Assembly: GCF_002929825.1 (NCBI RefSeq)
Contig: NZ_PJJN01000026.1
Location: 95,798-159,797, forward strand
Reading direction: 5' to 3'
Length of the DNA stretch: 64,000 nucleotides
Source: Cryobacterium sp. Y29
GTDB lineage: Bacteria; Actinomycetota; Actinomycetes; Actinomycetales; Microbacteriaceae
Part shown: one piece after another, positions 9,653 through 19,224 of the stretch
How the letters are laid out: every line of letters starts with the position of its first letter
Position numbering within the stretch: position 1 is the stretch's first letter
Translations under genes and position numbers: made by a program
Notes under the pieces: model-generated
What the model was told of the DNA's origin: nothing
Database searches by the model: none
Seen by the model: the letters and a program-made list of their open reading frames with translations, nothing else

Positions 9653-9922
9653 ATGCAGTTAGGAACCCGATGGGCCCTGGGCGGCACTCTGCCGGCGGGG
9701 CTGCCGCACGTTGTTGAGATCGCCGTGCGATCGGTCGAAGATGACGTCACGGCGCTGGCCGTCGACAGCAGCACCTGGCACTGGACCCTGACCTGGCTGG
9801 AGTCCAAACCGGTGGTCGAACTCGACGATGGCACCATTGTCCGATTCAACCCGGTCGACGACAGCGCAACCATCACGCAGCCGTCCACCAACGTCGACGA
9901 CGATGACGAGGAATGGCTTTAG
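9653..9922 (+). CDS. Small acidic hypothetical protein
   Basis: 89 aa, not recognised. It follows the GNAT gene by 3 nt. The protein has alternating hydrophobic and polar residues (STWHWTLTWLES) that look like beta strands, then a very acidic end (DDDDEEW). No signal peptide or membrane span. Codon use resembles the neighbours, and the spacing suggests it is the last gene of the valS transcript. The ribosome site before ATG 9653 is weak. Confidence 0.65.
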   Translation: MQLGTRWALGGTLPAGLPHVVEIAVRSVEDDVTALAVDSSTWHWTLTWLESKPVVELDDGTIVRFNPVDDSATITQPSTNVDDDDEEWL

Positions 9923-9958
9923 GGTCTCACGTGTAGCTGCGCGATGATACGCCTGCTA

Positions 9959-9994
9959 GCCTTTTGTGTATCACCTGAGTGATACACAAAAGGC
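9959..9994 (+). promoter_or_regulatory. Perfect 16-bp inverted repeat, probable GntR (YtrA-type) operator
   Basis: GCCTTTTGTGTATCAC and its exact complement are separated by CTGA. The repeat ends 7 nt before the start codon of the membrane protein whose partner gene encodes a GntR regulator. The core GTGTATCAC...GTGATACAC resembles the GTGTA...TACAC operators of YtrA-type GntR proteins. It could also fold as an RNA hairpin over the start. Autoregulation of the two-gene operon is inferred. Confidence 0.7.
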
Positions 9995-10001
9995 GGCATG
10001 C

Positions 10002-10952
10002 ATGTTGTTTCTCATCTATTTCCTGCTCGTTTTCCTGGTGGTCGGAATTGTTCGGGTGGGCAGCCGAAAAAGCCTGGCCCGTCTCGTCGTGACGGTTCCC
10101 GAGATTGGCACGGTGACCGCGCGCAGGTTCGCGCGCTCGATCATGCTTCGCAACGTCGGCACCCTCGCGGCCGTCGCAGTCGCGCTCTGGGCGCTCGACC
10201 GGGTCCACCAGGCGCAACCGGGCTGGTACGGTTTGCCGCTGATGCTGGCCCCCGGAGTCGCTGCGGCAATCGGCCTGCTGGTCTTCGCACTGATGCCCAC
10301 TCGCATCGTGACCGACCGGCCCACACGCCGCTCTGCCGACCTGGTGCCGCGCCGAGTGTGGACGTACGGACCGGCCTGGGGATTTCTGCTGCCGCTTTGT
10401 GCTGCAGTCGCCGTGGTCGCCTTCGCGATCATCGCCGGCTTGACCGCAAGCGCGCCGCCTGACGGCGCTTTTCGTTCGATCACCATCGGCTCACGCACAG
10501 CGGGCCCCTACCCGGGCTGGTATTACGGTGTGCCGTTGATCGGCTTGACCGTGCTGCTCGCCGCGGCGACACTGTTCGCACTGGGTCGACTCGCCTCGGC
10601 AGCGCGCTCAGAACAATTCGACGAGCTCGATCGGGCCGTACGAGTTCTGGCCACGCGCGTAGTCATGCAGCTCAGTTCTGGAGCACTGTTTCTCTACTCC
10701 GGCGCTGTGTTGCTCGTCGCCGGCTGGGCCACGAGAAACGCTGCAATCACCTTCCTGCCCGGCGGGACTACCTCCGCTGTGCAGCCAGCCGCCGCCTTCG
10801 GTCTCACCGAGCTGGTCGCCGGGCTGGTCGTCGCTCTACTCGGAGGGGTTCTGGTCAGCCTCTCGATCCTGGATGCCACCACGCAGCCACTCGGCCGCGT
10901 TTATCCGGCACGCGCCTCGACAGCGAATGCGGCATCCACTCAGCACTCATGA
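10002..10952 (+). CDS. Multi-span membrane protein co-transcribed with a GntR regulator
   Basis: 316 aa, seven predicted membrane spans beginning immediately with LFLIYFLLVFLVVGIVRV. No enzyme motif is visible. ATG 10002 is chosen because it opens directly on the first span. The in-frame GTG at 9966 would place the start inside the palindromic operator. The GntR gene follows 10 nt after the stop. YtrA-type regulators are usually next to membrane or ABC transporter genes responding to envelope stress, so an envelope role is a reasonable guess but not shown. Confidence 0.75.
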   Translation: MLFLIYFLLVFLVVGIVRVGSRKSLARLVVTVPEIGTVTARRFARSIMLRNVGTLAAVAVALWALDRVHQAQPGWYGLPLMLAPGVAAAIGLLVFALMPTRIVTDRPTRRSADLVPRRVWTYGPAWGFLLPLCAAVAVVAFAIIAGLTASAPPDGAFRSITIGSRTAGPYPGWYYGVPLIGLTVLLAAATLFALGRLASAARSEQFDELDRAVRVLATRVVMQLSSGALFLYSGAVLLVAGWATRNAAITFLPGGTTSAVQPAAAFGLTELVAGLVVALLGGVLVSLSILDATTQPLGRVYPARASTANAASTQHS

Positions 10953-10962
10953 ACCGTGGCAC

Positions 10963-11337
10963 ATGATCACCATCGACGAAGACCAGGCCACACCGCCGTT
11001 TGAGCAGATTCGGTCCCAGTTGGCGGATCAGATCCGGGCCGGATCGCTCGTGGCGGACCAGCGCCTGCCCTCGATGCGCCAGCTCGCGACCGATCTGCGG
11101 ATAGCGACGGGCACCGTCGCGCGTGCTTATGCCGCGTTGGAGGCGGCGGGGCTCATCTCGACCAGTCGGGGCAGCGGCACCAGGGTGCGCGCCGGTCAGG
11201 GCATCGACGACGAGTCTCGTGCGAGTGCGCGACTCTTCGCGCAGGCCCTACATCGACGGGGAGTCAGTCTCGACGATGCGCTCAGCGCCGTGCGCGCCGA
11301 GTGGCCTGCAGCAGTAACTCGTAACTCGGGCGGGTGA
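10963..11337 (+). CDS. GntR-family transcriptional regulator, YtrA type
   Basis: 124 aa, nearly all taken up by the winged helix: PPFEQIRSQLADQIRAGSLV, then LPSMRQLATDLRIATGTVARAY and GLISTSRGSGTRV. The C-terminal part is short, as in the YtrA subgroup, with no large effector domain. ATG 10963 is chosen since it gives the standard N-terminus (ITIDEDQATPPFEQI); a start at 10873 would lie inside the membrane protein gene. It probably binds the palindrome at 9959-9994 and represses its own operon. Confidence 0.88.
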   Translation: MITIDEDQATPPFEQIRSQLADQIRAGSLVADQRLPSMRQLATDLRIATGTVARAYAALEAAGLISTSRGSGTRVRAGQGIDDESRASARLFAQALHRRGVSLDDALSAVRAEWPAAVTRNSGG

Positions 11338-11415
11338 GCTGCTCGATGTCCGACATCGGCGTCATTACTTCTTCGCGCCGTCGGCCCCAAGGACCGTGTT
11401 GGCTAGTGTGGACGC

Positions 11416-13497
11416 ATGGCTTCCACCGCGAACAACCCTTTTTTCACGCGCAGCACGCTGCCCCACCAGCTGCCGCCCTTCGCGTCTATTACCGACGAAC
11501 ACTATCGGCCGGCCTTTCTGCAGGGCATGACCGAGCAGCTCGCCGAAGTCAGCGCCATCACCGGCACAGCGGATGCCCCGAGTTTCGACAACACGCTCGT
11601 CGCCCTCGAGCGCAGCGGACAAATGCTCGCCCGGGTCTCCGCGGCCTTCTTCAACAAGAGCTCGTCCGACTCCACCGACTTCACGAACGACCTCGAAGAA
11701 GAACTCGCGCCGCTTCTGGCCGCCCACGCTGACGCCATCCGGCTCGATCCCGCTCTCTACGCGCGTCTCGAAACGGTGCACGAGCAGCGCTCCAGCCTCA
11801 CACTCGACGCCGAGTCACTGTACCTCATCGACCGCTATTTCACCGAGTTCACGCTGGCCGGCGCCGGCTTGAGTGACGATGACAAGCAGTCACTGCGTGA
11901 TGTCAACTCGCGGCTGTCGACCCTCACCACCCGCTTCGAAAAGAACCTGCTGGCCGACACCAACGCGCTCGCCCTCGTCATTGACGACGTGGCCGAACTC
12001 GACGGACTCACGGATGGCGAGATCTCGGCGGCGGCCGAGGCCGCTCGGGAACGCCAGCTCGACGGCAAATACCTGATCAACCTCGTGCTCCCTACCTCGC
12101 ACCCCTACCTCGCGAGCCTCACCGACCGGGGGGTGCGCGAACGCTTGCTCGCGGCAAGCCGAGCCCGCGGCATCCGCTCCGATGCAACGGGAGCGGCCAA
12201 CGACAACAGGCCTCTCGTGATCGAGATCACGCACCTGCGCGCCCAGCGCGCCCGCCTGCTCGGGTTTGACAGTCACGCCGCCTACGTGACCGCCGATGAA
12301 ACCGCCAAGACACCCGGTGCCGTATGGGATTTGCTCGGGCGTCTCGCACCGGCTGCTGCCCGCAATGCCCGCGTCGAACAGGCCGACCTGCAGGCCGTGG
12401 TCGATGCCGAGGGCGGCGGTTTCGAGCTGGCTGCCTGGGACTGGGCGTTCTACACCGAAAAGGTGCGGCAGGAAAAGTACGACGTGGACACCGCGGCCAT
12501 GCGCCCCTACTTCGAGCTCGAAAGCGTACTGGCCAATGGGGTCTTCTACGCGGCCAACCAGCTCTACGGGCTGACCTTCACGGCGAGGCCCGAACTGGTC
12601 GGCTGGCACCCCGAAGCGCGCGTCTTCGAGGTCACCACTGAAGAGGGCTCTGCGCTCGGTCTGTACATCGGCGACTTCTACACCCGCGATTCCAAGCGCG
12701 GCGGGGCCTGGATGAACGCCCTGGTCTCGCAGTCAGCGCTGCTCGGAACCGATACGACCGTGGTCTGCAATAACCTCAACGTGTCGAAACCTGCTGCCGG
12801 GCAGCCGACTCTCCTCACCTACGACCAGGTCACCACGCTGTTCCACGAATTCGGTCATGCCTTGCACGGGCTTCTGGCCCGCGCTACCTTTCCCAAGTTC
12901 TCCGGCACCAACGTCTATCGGGACTTTGTGGAATTCCCCAGTCAGGTTAATGAGATGTGGATGCTCTGGCCCGAAATACTTTCCAACTACGCCCGTCACT
13001 ACCAGACCGGTGAGGCGATGCCGCAGCAACTGGTGGACCGCATCCAAGCATCGTCGGCTTTCAACGAGGGCTTCCTGACCAGCGAGTATCTCGCCGCTGC
13101 ACTCCTCGAGCAGGCCTGGCACCGCATTGACGCCGACACGATCGTCGCTGACGTTTTCCGGTTCGAAGCGGATACCCTCGCTTCTGTTGGACTGGACAAT
13201 CCGGCTGTTCCCCCCCGCTACGCGAGCACCTACTTCGCGCACACATTCTCGGGAGGATACGACGCCGGGTACTACTCCTACATCTGGAGCGAGGTACTCG
13301 ACGCCGACACCGTGGAATGGTTTAGGGAGAATGGCGGCCTGACTCGCGCCAACGGCGATCGTTTTCGTGATCGCCTGCTCGGAGTCAGCGGCACTCAGGA
13401 TCCGCTCGAGGCCTACCGGCATTGGCGCGGCCGCGACGCCGATCTGCAGCCGCTGCTCGACCGACGTGGCCTTAACGAGGATGCAGGGGGCTCGTAA
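11416..13497 (+). CDS. M3-family metallopeptidase (peptidyl-dipeptidase Dcp-like)
   Basis: Cytoplasmic zinc oligopeptidase, 693 aa, the usual length. The zinc site HEFGH lies near residues 476-480 (TLFHEFGHALHG), with the later glutamate in NEMWMLWPE downstream. The C-terminal EAYRHWRGRDADLQPLLDRRG matches Dcp-like enzymes. No signal peptide, so it should degrade short peptides inside the cell. A TAGTGT box (11404-11409) lies only 6 nt before the ATG and no ribosome site is visible, so the message is probably leaderless. Confidence 0.92.
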   Translation: MASTANNPFFTRSTLPHQLPPFASITDEHYRPAFLQGMTEQLAEVSAITGTADAPSFDNTLVALERSGQMLARVSAAFFNKSSSDSTDFTNDLEEELAPLLAAHADAIRLDPALYARLETVHEQRSSLTLDAESLYLIDRYFTEFTLAGAGLSDDDKQSLRDVNSRLSTLTTRFEKNLLADTNALALVIDDVAELDGLTDGEISAAAEAARERQLDGKYLINLVLPTSHPYLASLTDRGVRERLLAASRARGIRSDATGAANDNRPLVIEITHLRAQRARLLGFDSHAAYVTADETAKTPGAVWDLLGRLAPAAARNARVEQADLQAVVDAEGGGFELAAWDWAFYTEKVRQEKYDVDTAAMRPYFELESVLANGVFYAANQLYGLTFTARPELVGWHPEARVFEVTTEEGSALGLYIGDFYTRDSKRGGAWMNALVSQSALLGTDTTVVCNNLNVSKPAAGQPTLLTYDQVTTLFHEFGHALHGLLARATFPKFSGTNVYRDFVEFPSQVNEMWMLWPEILSNYARHYQTGEAMPQQLVDRIQASSAFNEGFLTSEYLAAALLEQAWHRIDADTIVADVFRFEADTLASVGLDNPAVPPRYASTYFAHTFSGGYDAGYYSYIWSEVLDADTVEWFRENGGLTRANGDRFRDRLLGVSGTQDPLEAYRHWRGRDADLQPLLDRRGLNEDAGGS

Positions 13498-13604
13498 GCA
13501 GTAAGCTGATGCACTTTCCGCGCGGCGCAGCCACGTCTCCGAGACTCGTCCCCCTGCCCCCGACACCTCGCGATTGCGGACGGTGGGACGCGACGCTCGG
13601 TAAT

Positions 13605-13620
13605 CCCCCAACATTGGGGG
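13605..13620 (+). promoter_or_regulatory. CCCCCA-ACAT-TGGGGG inverted repeat upstream of a membrane protein gene
   Basis: Perfect 6-bp arms around ACAT, 38 nt upstream of the ATG at 13658 and downstream of the M3 peptidase. Its position suits a protein-binding site for the following gene. No regulator is encoded next to it. Confidence 0.45.
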
Positions 13621-13657
13621 GTGCGCAGCGCGTTGGCTTGTCGTACGGTCCTTGCCC

Positions 13658-14428
13658 ATGGACATTACGACAGATGCAATTCCGGGCAGGAGTCGACGGC
13701 GGCTTTTCTGGATCGCCGCCATCGGTTTCACACTCATGCTTGTGGTCGGATTCGTCGCGCACTACCTGCGCGCCAACCTCGACAGCACGACCCCGGGGTG
13801 GGACGCGCTCAGCGCCCTGGCGAGCCTGATCTATGCTGACGGTGAAGCGAACCTGTGGGCCTGGGCGTCAGGGCTGCTCTTAGCCACCATTGCGCTCTCC
13901 CTCGCCACTATCGGGTTCGCTGTTCGAAATGAGAGAGCAAGTAGCGTGCCCTATTTTTTACTCGCTGCCGTAGCCGTCGTGCTCTCGGCCGACGAAATCG
14001 CCCAGCTTCATGAAAAGCTCGCGCGCTTCGATCTCGGCAGCCGATTTACGTACGCTTGGCTAACGGCCGGTGTGCCGTTGGCCGTTATTGCCGGCCTGAT
14101 CGTTCTCTGGATCGCCAAGAGAATCAATCGACATCTCCGTCGCCGTCTCATCGTCGCTGGCATCATATTCTTACTCGGCGCTGTCGGTTTCGAGGCCATC
14201 GGCGGCATCGTGGTCGGCGGACAAGCCAACGATCTCGCGCGCGCCAGCTTGCCGTACCACATAATGGTCGCTCTCGAAGAGGGACTCGAAGTGACGGGCG
14301 CTTTCCTCGCGCTGGCCGCAGCGTTGTCCGCGTTGACCATTGAACGCACGACGGCCGGAATCTTGATTCGCACTTCATTCGCCCCCACCGGCGACACGGC
14401 CACTGAGCGTACGCTCGCATCTCCGTGA
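13658..14428 (+). CDS. Membrane protein of unknown function
   Basis: 256 aa, not recognised. Six hydrophobic segments are visible, starting with LFWIAAIGFTLMLVVGFVAHY, then LLLATIALSLATIGFAV, PYFLLAAVAVVLSADEIAQLHE and others. The conserved-looking acidic/His pair ADEIAQLHEKL sits in the middle of the protein. ATG 13658 is chosen over an in-frame TTG two codons upstream. It converges with clpX, 28 bp away. Confidence 0.75.
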   Translation: MDITTDAIPGRSRRRLFWIAAIGFTLMLVVGFVAHYLRANLDSTTPGWDALSALASLIYADGEANLWAWASGLLLATIALSLATIGFAVRNERASSVPYFLLAAVAVVLSADEIAQLHEKLARFDLGSRFTYAWLTAGVPLAVIAGLIVLWIAKRINRHLRRRLIVAGIIFLLGAVGFEAIGGIVVGGQANDLARASLPYHIMVALEEGLEVTGAFLALAAALSALTIERTTAGILIRTSFAPTGDTATERTLASP

Positions 14429-14456
14429 GCGCAGGACCTCCGCGGTCCACATCCAC

Positions 14457-15734
14457 CTACGCCGATTTTACGTCGCGGGACTTGTGCAGCACCATCTCAG
14501 CGGGCGCGTTGTTCAACACCGTGTCGCGCGTGATGATGACGCGGTCCACGTCGGTGCTCGACGGCACCTCGAACATGACCGGGCCGAGTACCTCTTCGAG
14601 GATGGCTCGCAAGCCTCGGGCCCCGGTCTTTCGGAGCACGGCGAGGTCGGCAATGGCTTCGAGCGCGGGCTGCTCAAACTCGAGCTCGACCCCGTCGAGC
14701 TCGAACATGCGCTGGTACTGTCGCACGAGCGCGTTCTTGGGCACGGTCAGAATCTGCATGAGGGCCACTTGATCAAGCTGCGTGACCGTCGTGACGACGG
14801 GCAGACGCCCGATGAATTCGGGAATCAGCCCGAATTTGTGCAGGTCTTCGGGCAAAACCTCACTGAACAGGTTGATGTCGTCGCCCTTGACGTGCAGGGG
14901 AGCTCCGAAACCGATGCCCTTCTTGCCGGCGCGAGACGAGATGATGTCTTCGAGCCCGGCGAAAGCGCCGGCCACGATGAACAGCACGTTCGTGGTGTCG
15001 ATCTGAATGAATTCCTGATGCGGATGCTTGCGCCCACCCTGCGGGGGAACCGAGGCGATCGTGCCCTCGAGAATTTTCAGGAGCGCCTGCTGCACGCCCT
15101 CGCCCGAAACATCGCGGGTGATCGACGGGTTTTCGGCCTTGCGGGCGATCTTGTCGATCTCATCGATGTAGATAATGCCCGTCTCGGCCCGTTTGACGTC
15201 GTAGTCTGCGGCTTGGATGAGCTTGAGCAAAATGTTCTCGACGTCTTCGCCGACGTAGCCGGCCTCGGTGAGGGCCGTCGCATCCGCTACGGCGAAGGGA
15301 ACGTTGAGGCGCTTGGCAAGGGTTTGGGCGAGATAGGTCTTGCCGCAACCGGTCGGGCCGATGAGCAGAATGTTGGACTTGGCGATCTCGACGTCGTCGT
15401 GGATAGCCTCAGCGGCGGTGAGTGTAGCCCGGGACCGGACACGCTTGTAATGGTTGTAAACGGCAACGGCGAGGGCACGTTTGGCAGGTTCCTGGCCAAT
15501 GACGTATTCCTCAAGGAAGCCGAAGATTTCTTTGGGCTTGGGGAGGTCAAACTCGCCGGTCGTGTCTTCAGAGCCAGCTTCAGCCAGGCGCTCTTCGATG
15601 ATCTCGTTGCACAACTCGACGCATTCATCACAGATGTACACGCCAGGGCCGGCGATGAGCTGTTGCACCTGCTTCTGGCTCTTTCCGCAGAAGGAACACT
15701 TGAGCAGGTCGGCACTTTCACCGATTCGGGCCAT
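14457..15734 (-). CDS. clpX: ATP-dependent Clp protease ATP-binding subunit ClpX
   Basis: Hexameric unfoldase that feeds substrates to ClpP, 425 aa. The N-terminal zinc domain has Cys13, Cys16, Cys35 and Cys38 (LKCSFCGKS...YICDEC). The AAA domain has Walker A GPTGCGKT and Walker B IIYIDEID. The IGF loop that docks on ClpP reads KGIGFGA. I start it at 15734 (MARIGES) because GGAGGAGG lies at the right distance; a start at 15749 would add five residues overlapping that site. It follows clpP2 after a hairpin, so it may also have its own promoter. Confidence 0.97.
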   Translation of the reverse strand: MARIGESADLLKCSFCGKSQKQVQQLIAGPGVYICDECVELCNEIIEERLAEAGSEDTTGEFDLPKPKEIFGFLEEYVIGQEPAKRALAVAVYNHYKRVRSRATLTAAEAIHDDVEIAKSNILLIGPTGCGKTYLAQTLAKRLNVPFAVADATALTEAGYVGEDVENILLKLIQAADYDVKRAETGIIYIDEIDKIARKAENPSITRDVSGEGVQQALLKILEGTIASVPPQGGRKHPHQEFIQIDTTNVLFIVAGAFAGLEDIISSRAGKKGIGFGAPLHVKGDDINLFSEVLPEDLHKFGLIPEFIGRLPVVTTVTQLDQVALMQILTVPKNALVRQYQRMFELDGVELEFEQPALEAIADLAVLRKTGARGLRAILEEVLGPVMFEVPSSTDVDRVIITRDTVLNNAPAEMVLHKSRDVKSA

Positions 15735-15817
15735 GTCAGCCTCCTCCATTGGTCTCGCTGCAATTTAGCCTAGTCCGTGCATCCGACAGTTAGGTGCAGC
15801 ACGCAATAAACCGAAAC

Positions 15818-15843
15818 GGCGCGCCGCCCGTAGGCGACGCGCC
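15818..15843 (-). terminator. Hairpin between clpP2 and clpX
   Basis: On the minus strand GGCGCGTCGCC and GGGCGGCGCGCC pair around TAC, followed by GTTTCGGTTTATT. This GC-rich hairpin with a mildly T-rich tail could partly terminate clpP transcripts before clpX. Confidence 0.55.
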
Positions 15844-15867
15844 GGTCAGGCCGGTTCAGGCCACAGG

Positions 15868-16551
15868 CTATTTGACGAGCATTGGAAGGTTCTTCCGGCT
15901 GGTCAGAACCTGGTCGATGAGGCCGTATTCGAGGGCCTCTGCTGCGCTCATGATCTTGTCGCGGTCGATGTCCTTATTGACCTGCGTCACGCTCCGGTTG
16001 GAGTGGTGGGCGAGGGTCTCTTCGAGCCAGACGCGCATGCGCAAAATCTCAGCCGCCTGAATCTCGATATCCGAGGCCTGGCCGCCGCCCTGGCCGCCAA
16101 CCGAGGGCTGGTGAATGAGGATGCGCGCGTTCGGCAGAGCGAGACGCTTGCCCGCGGTACCGCCGGCCAGAAGCACGGCCGCAGCGGATGCCGCCTGCCC
16201 GAGGCAGACCGTCATCACGTGCGGTCGAATGTACTGCATGGTGTCGTAAATCGCCGTCATGGCGGTGAACGATCCACCGGGTGAGTTGATGTACATGGTG
16301 ATGTCGCGGTCCGGGTCCTGGCTTTCAAGCACGAGGAGCTGGGCCATCACGTCATCGGCCGAAGCATCGTCAACCTGCACGCCGAGAAAGATGATGCGGT
16401 CTTCGAACAGCTTCGCGTAGGGGTCCTGGCGCTTGTACCCGTAGGCGGTGCGCTCTTCGAAGGTGGGAAGGATATAGCGGGATTCGGGCGAATTCTTGGT
16501 TGAGCCGCCCATTGAGCTGTAGGCCGTTCCACCGAATGTGGGGATAGTCAT
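15868..16551 (-). CDS. clpP2: ATP-dependent Clp protease proteolytic subunit ClpP2
   Basis: Serine peptidase subunit that forms a mixed tetradecamer with ClpP1 in actinobacteria, 227 aa. The triad is Ser122 (GQAASAAA), His147 (LIHQPS) and Asp198 (DIDRDK). The N-terminal extension of about 45 residues before DRIIFLG is typical of ClpP2. ATG 16551 follows AGGAAG. clpP1 ends 27 nt upstream, so the two form an operon. The number 2 reflects position and the longer N-terminus. Confidence 0.95.
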   Translation of the reverse strand: MTIPTFGGTAYSSMGGSTKNSPESRYILPTFEERTAYGYKRQDPYAKLFEDRIIFLGVQVDDASADDVMAQLLVLESQDPDRDITMYINSPGGSFTAMTAIYDTMQYIRPHVMTVCLGQAASAAAVLLAGGTAGKRLALPNARILIHQPSVGGQGGGQASDIEIQAAEILRMRVWLEETLAHHSNRSVTQVNKDIDRDKIMSAAEALEYGLIDQVLTSRKNLPMLVK

Positions 16552-16578
16552 GATTTCTTCCTGTTCAGTTTCGGCGGA

Positions 16579-17181
16579 CTACTTGGTGGCGTCGGCGTCG
16601 GGATCGGTGCCGCCGCCGCCGATGACATCCGAAGCGGATGCGCGGAGGTGGTCGACGAAACCGTACTCGAGGGCTTCCTGAGCGCTGAACCAGTTGTCGC
16701 GGTCACCGTCAGCGTTGATCTGCTCGGGGGTCTTGCCGGTCTGCACGGCTGTGATCTCCGACAGTCGCTGCTTCATATCGAGGATGAGGCGTGCCTGGGT
16801 CTGGATATCGGCCGCCGTGCCACCGAATCCGCCGGACGGCTGGTGCAGAAGCACGCGAGCGTTCGGAGTGATGTACCGCTTACCCTTGGTGCCCGAGGTG
16901 AGCAGGAACTGGCCCATCGAGGCCGCCATTCCGATGCCGACCGTGACGATGTCATTGGGCACGAACTGCATCGTGTCGTAGATCGCCATACCGGCGGTAA
17001 TCGAACCACCGGGAGAATTGATGTAGAGGTAGATGTCGCGCTTTGAGTCCTCGGCTGCCAGAAGCAGAATCTTGGCGCAAATCTCGTTGGCATTTTCATC
17101 ACGGACCTCTGAGCCGAGCCAGATGATGCGGTCCTTCAGCAGTCGGTCAAATACACCGTTAGTGGGTGTCGGGTCGGCCAT
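16579..17181 (-). CDS. clpP1: ATP-dependent Clp protease proteolytic subunit ClpP1
   Basis: 200 aa ClpP with triad Ser88 (GMAASMGQ), His113 (LLHQPS) and Asp162 (RDNWFSA). First gene of the clpP1-clpP2 pair. GGAG precedes ATG 17181. The arrangement tig, clpP1, clpP2, clpX on one strand is the normal actinobacterial order. ClpP1P2 is essential in relatives, and together with trigger factor and ClpX it covers folding and degradation of new proteins. Confidence 0.95.
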   Translation of the reverse strand: MADPTPTNGVFDRLLKDRIIWLGSEVRDENANEICAKILLLAAEDSKRDIYLYINSPGGSITAGMAIYDTMQFVPNDIVTVGIGMAASMGQFLLTSGTKGKRYITPNARVLLHQPSGGFGGTAADIQTQARLILDMKQRLSEITAVQTGKTPEQINADGDRDNWFSAQEALEYGFVDHLRASASDVIGGGGTDPDADATK

Positions 17182-17297
17182 GTCGTGCTCCGTTTCAGTT
17201 GTCGCTTCTCAATGAATCTATCGGAGCGCGCGGCGGAAAACGGCTGTGTTCGCCCTCGGCAGATTACCGGGCGCACGCCCAGGCTCCCACAGCATGC

Positions 17298-17326
17298 AAA
17301 AGGCCGACTGGAGTGAATCCGGCCGG
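17298..17326 (-). terminator. Intrinsic terminator after tig
   Basis: On the minus strand GGCCGG(A) and (G)TCGGCC form a stem with a loop of about 10 nt, followed directly by TTTT. It lies 36 nt after the tig stop and separates tig from clpP1. Confidence 0.7.
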
Positions 17327-17361
17327 CCCATGCACGCGCTTAGGGAGTATTGCTACGCACG

Positions 17362-18774
17362 CTACTTCTTAGCAGCGGCTTTCTTCTTCTTCGGCTTCTC
17401 GTCGACCTCTGCGTCAGCCTCAGCAACGGGTGCAGCGTCAACGGGTGCAGCGTCAACGGCCGCCTCAGCTGCATCCTCTTCACCAGCACCCTCTTCGTCG
17501 ACCGGGCCCGTGAACTCGCTCAGGTCGACTGGCTTGCCGTTGGAGTCAACGACCTCAGCCCGACCCAGGGCAATGGCGAGGGCCTTGTTACGGGCAACCT
17601 CGGCAACCATCGACGGAATCTGGCCGTTGGTGTTGAGCGTCTGCACGAACTCGCTCGGGTCCATGCCGTACTGGGTTGCACCCTGGATGAGGTACTGGGT
17701 GAGCTCGTCCTGGCTGACCTTGACCTGCTCAGCTTCGGCGATCGTGTCGAGCAGGATCTGCTGACGGAACGTCTTCTCGCTGGCTTCGGTGACCTCGGCG
17801 CGGTGCGTGTCGTCTTCGAGGCGGCTTTCGCCCTCGAGGTGACGGTTCACCTCGTCGAGGATGATCGCGGCGGGGATCGGAACCTCGACCGAGCCGAGGA
17901 GCGTCTCGATGAGGCGCTCGCGGGCCTGGCTGCCCTGACCGAAGGCCTTGGACTTCTCCACCTGAACCTTGAGGCTCTCGGTCAGCTCGGCCATGGTGTC
18001 GAACTCGCTCGAGATCTGAGCGAAGTCGTCGTTCGCCTCGGGAAGCTCGCGCTCCTTCACGGCGATCACGGTGATGGTGATCTCAGCCGTCTCACCCGCG
18101 TGGTCCCCACCCATGAGGTCGGAGTTGAAAGTCGTGGTCTCGCCGGCGCTGAGCGAGTCGAGCGCTTCGTCGATACCGTCTATGAGGTCGCCGGAGCCGA
18201 GCTCGTAGGAGATGCCACTGGCGGTGTCGACCTCTTCGCCGTCGATTGCGGCGTTCAAGTCGATCTGAGCGAAGTCACCGGTTTTGGCGGGACGGTCGAC
18301 GGTGATGAGCGTACCGAACCGGCTACGCAGCTTGTCGAGTTCTTCGGCAACTTCTTCGTCGGATACCGCGACGGCATCAACGGTGAGCTTGAGGCCGGCG
18401 TAGCTGGGCAGGTCGATCTCGGGGCGTACGTCAACCTCGATAGCGAGGAGCAGGTCACCGGAGAAGTCGGTGTTGCTCGGCCATTCGACGATGTCGGCCT
18501 CTGGACGACCCAGGGGGCGCAGCTTGTTCTCTTCGACGGCCGCACGGTAGAAACCGTCGAGACCCTCGTTGACGGCGTGTTCCAGGACAGCGGCCTTGCC
18601 GACGCGCTGGTCGATGATGGCCGGCGGGATCTTGCCTTTACGAAAACCGGGGATGTTGATGTCCTCGGCGATGTGGCCGTAGGCGTGGGTGATGGCTGGC
18701 TTCAGCTCGTCGGGGCTCACCGTGATGGTGAGCTTGGCGCGCGTGGGGCTCAGTTTTTCGACCGTGGACTTCAC
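17362..18774 (-). CDS. tig: Trigger factor (ribosome-bound peptidyl-prolyl isomerase chaperone)
   Basis: Binds the ribosome exit tunnel and shields nascent chains, 470 aa. The ribosome-binding signature GFRKGKIP is at residues 43-50, followed by the FKBP-type isomerase domain ([15 protein letters not shown] onward) and the helical C-terminal domain. The last 50 residues are Ala/Glu-rich and end in a Lys/Ala tail, normal for actinobacteria. GTG 18774 is chosen because AGGAGAG lies 6 nt upstream. An in-frame ATG at 18858 would start inside tRNA-Pro and is rejected. Confidence 0.96.
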   Translation of the reverse strand: MKSTVEKLSPTRAKLTITVSPDELKPAITHAYGHIAEDINIPGFRKGKIPPAIIDQRVGKAAVLEHAVNEGLDGFYRAAVEENKLRPLGRPEADIVEWPSNTDFSGDLLLAIEVDVRPEIDLPSYAGLKLTVDAVAVSDEEVAEELDKLRSRFGTLITVDRPAKTGDFAQIDLNAAIDGEEVDTASGISYELGSGDLIDGIDEALDSLSAGETTTFNSDLMGGDHAGETAEITITVIAVKERELPEANDDFAQISSEFDTMAELTESLKVQVEKSKAFGQGSQARERLIETLLGSVEVPIPAAIILDEVNRHLEGESRLEDDTHRAEVTEASEKTFRQQILLDTIAEAEQVKVSQDELTQYLIQGATQYGMDPSEFVQTLNTNGQIPSMVAEVARNKALAIALGRAEVVDSNGKPVDLSEFTGPVDEEGAGEEDAAEAAVDAAPVDAAPVAEADAEVDEKPKKKKAAAKK

Positions 18775-18817
18775 TCGAGACTCTCCTGTGTATTGAAACG
18801 GTGTGCTGCGGATAATG

Positions 18818-18891
18818 TCGGGGCGACAGGAATTGAACCTGCGACTTCTCGCCCCCAAAACGAGCGCTCTACCAAGCTGAGCTACGCCCCG
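18818..18891 (-). tRNA. tRNA-Pro(TGG)
   Basis: Full cloverleaf on the minus strand: acceptor CGGGGCG/CGCCCCG with discriminator A, D-arm GCTC...GAGC, anticodon loop TTTGGGG with anticodon TGG, and T-arm GCAGG TTCAATT CCTGT. CCA is not encoded. It lies 43 bp upstream of the tig start and may be transcribed ahead of it. Confidence 0.95.
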
Positions 18892-19075
18892 GATCTACGT
18901 CGACCCATCGATACTGCTTTGTTGGGGAACCAATCTGTTGGCGCAGGCGAAAGCTCACGACAGGCGGATTGACCTCGTCCAGTCTAATGCACGCCGTTCG
19001 AGCGGATGCGCCCGCACTGGCAAACGCCCCCCGCTTTCCTGTACTACGATGTTCGAGTGCTCAAATTTTGAGCCT

Positions 19076-19149
19076 GGGGACGTAGCTCAATGGTAGAGCC
19101 TGAGTTTTCCAAACTTATGACGCGGGTTCGATTCCCGTCGTCCCCTCCA
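19076..19149 (+). tRNA. tRNA-Gly(TCC)
   Basis: Acceptor GGGGACG/CGTCCCC, D-arm GCTC...GAGC, anticodon loop TTTCCAA with anticodon TCC, T-arm GCGGG TTCGATT CCCGT, discriminator T, and an encoded CCA. A short CTCAAATTTTGAG palindrome sits just upstream and a hairpin follows. Confidence 0.95.
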
Positions 19150-19170
19150 CAGAGTGAATATGCACCCAGC

Positions 19171-19202
19171 GAAAGCCGTCAGCCCGTAGCTGGCGGCTTT
19201 CG
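19171..19202 (+). terminator. Hairpin after tRNA-Gly, shared with the converging oxidase gene
   Basis: GAAAGCCGTCAGC and GCTGGCGGCTTTC pair over 13 bp (one G-T) around CCGTA. It lies between tRNA-Gly and the end of the minus-strand multicopper oxidase, so it can serve both. The AAAG/CTTT ends supply a short U-run within the stem. Confidence 0.65.
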
Positions 19203-19224
19203 TCGGTTAGTCGGATATCCGACG

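Noticed and set aside
14484..15773. A 429-codon plus-strand frame across clpX
   Set aside because: Shadow of clpX caused by high GC at third positions; no family likeness.
17350..18972. A 540-codon plus-strand reading frame across trigger factor
   Set aside because: It is the antisense shadow of tig; the minus strand has a full trigger factor with signature motifs.
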